From the NCBI GenBank assembly GCA_029548025.1, contig JAKPOE010000040.1, positions 1 to 14,980 on the forward strand: a stretch of DNA of 14,980 nucleotides, in the 5' to 3' direction. A model generated the notes under the pieces. That model did not search any database. It was not told where the DNA came from and worked only from the letters and a program-made list of their open reading frames with translations. Below, in pieces: positions 14,480 to 14,980 of the stretch; positions within the stretch are counted from its first letter, which is position 1; each line of letters opens with the position of its first letter. Made by a program: the position numbers and the translations under genes. Source of the DNA: Spirochaetota bacterium. GTDB taxonomy: Bacteria > Spirochaetota > UBA4802 > UB4802.

Positions 14480-14980
14480 TTATAACCTTATCTCCTGTAA
14501 TGGAGTATATACCGGTCCCTGCGGCGTTAGCTTTGAGGAAAACAGTACAATGCGGTTAAATGTTGCGTTGCCAAACTCCATGGAGGTGAATGGTTGTAGC
14601 GTATCGTTAATCTTTTCGGTTAACTTTCTTCCTTTCCGGATACGCGCTAATGTAAGATGAGGCACAAAACTGCGGACTTCCTCCTTAATGCCAAATTTTT
14701 TTGCAAATATCTGCGTACTGGTAACCATTTGTGATAGTGCCCTTTCATCGGTATGTATACCTGTCCATATCACTGCCGGATGTTTGATGTTGGGAAACAT
14801 CCCAATGTCCTTTACCGTATAGTCAAACCGGGTTATGGGAAGTGAAAGCTGTGTGAATTCATGTTCTATTGCGCGGGCAATACTGCCTTCACATTCGCCA
14901 ATAAATTTTAAGGTTAAATGATACTGCGACGGTTCAACAACCTTTACTACATCGGCAAAATTTCCAAGTACATCATGTAC
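14480..14980 (-). CDS. thpR: RNA 2',3'-cyclic phosphodiesterase (2'-5' RNA ligase family), N-terminus cut by window edge
   Basis: The frame is open from the stop at 14480-14482 to the right edge, giving 166 residues; the N-terminal start lies outside. Both catalytic HxTx motifs of the 2H phosphoesterase superfamily are present: YHLTLKFIGE early in the visible part and VPHLTLARI later. The family hydrolyses 2',3'-cyclic phosphates on RNA and, for some members, ligates tRNA halves through 2'-5' bonds. A methionine at 14800 is internal, because the first HxTx motif lies upstream of it. It converges with asnA across a 168-base gap. Confidence 0.92.
   Translation of the reverse strand, partial: VHDVLGNFADVVKVVEPSQYHLTLKFIGECEGSIARAIEHEFTQLSLPITRFDYTVKDIGMFPNIKHPAVIWTGIHTDERALSQMVTSTQIFAKKFGIKEEVRSFVPHLTLARIRKGRKLTEKINDTLQPFTSMEFGNATFNRIVLFSSKLTPQGPVYTPLQEIRL

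Overview
This is an AT-rich bacterial chromosome segment. It encodes a secreted YARHG-domain protein, signal-peptide and TPR proteins, a lone STAS protein, and an MJ0042 zinc-ribbon/DUF4389 membrane protein. Together these suggest a low-GC Gram-negative lineage, most likely Spirochaetota. This is inference from gene content; there is no rRNA or other phylogenetic marker in the window. No tRNA, rRNA, CRISPR array, insertion sequence or phage gene was found.

Layout, left to right. (1) Bases 1-2658, minus strand: an open reading frame of 886 codons that leaves the left edge. It encodes a polytopic membrane protein, then a soluble region that resembles a degenerate spermidine-synthase-like domain, then TPR repeats. 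(2) A 364-base divergent intergenic region. (3) Bases 3023-6939, plus strand: a small DUF4234-like membrane protein, a large zinc-ribbon/acidic-linker/tandem-DUF4389 membrane protein, and a DinG/XPD-type iron-sulfur helicase. (4) Bases 9602-6974, minus strand: a PcrA/UvrD helicase followed by a STAS-domain protein. (5) Bases 9802-10329, plus strand: a small exported TPR protein. (6) Bases 12144-10332, minus strand: the YARHG protein, then a tightly packed thioredoxin and D-aminoacyl-tRNA deacylase pair. (7) Bases 12357-14311, plus strand: a PlsC acyltransferase and the ammonia-dependent asparagine synthetase AsnA. (8) Bases 14480-14980, minus strand: the C-terminal part of ThpR, running off the right edge.

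Most of the content is housekeeping: two DNA helicases of different superfamilies, lipid synthesis, asparagine synthesis, tRNA proofreading and redox. The genes form short alternating-strand units, some with very tight junctions; the TPR gene and dtd converge with two bases between their stop codons. The least-understood part is the membrane pair at 3023-4911. Its larger member joins a cytoplasmic-type zinc ribbon, an acidic linker with a repeated LDLD-type motif, and two DUF4389 units. The large fusion protein at the left edge is also poorly characterised. I see no clear evidence of a defence or mobile system.
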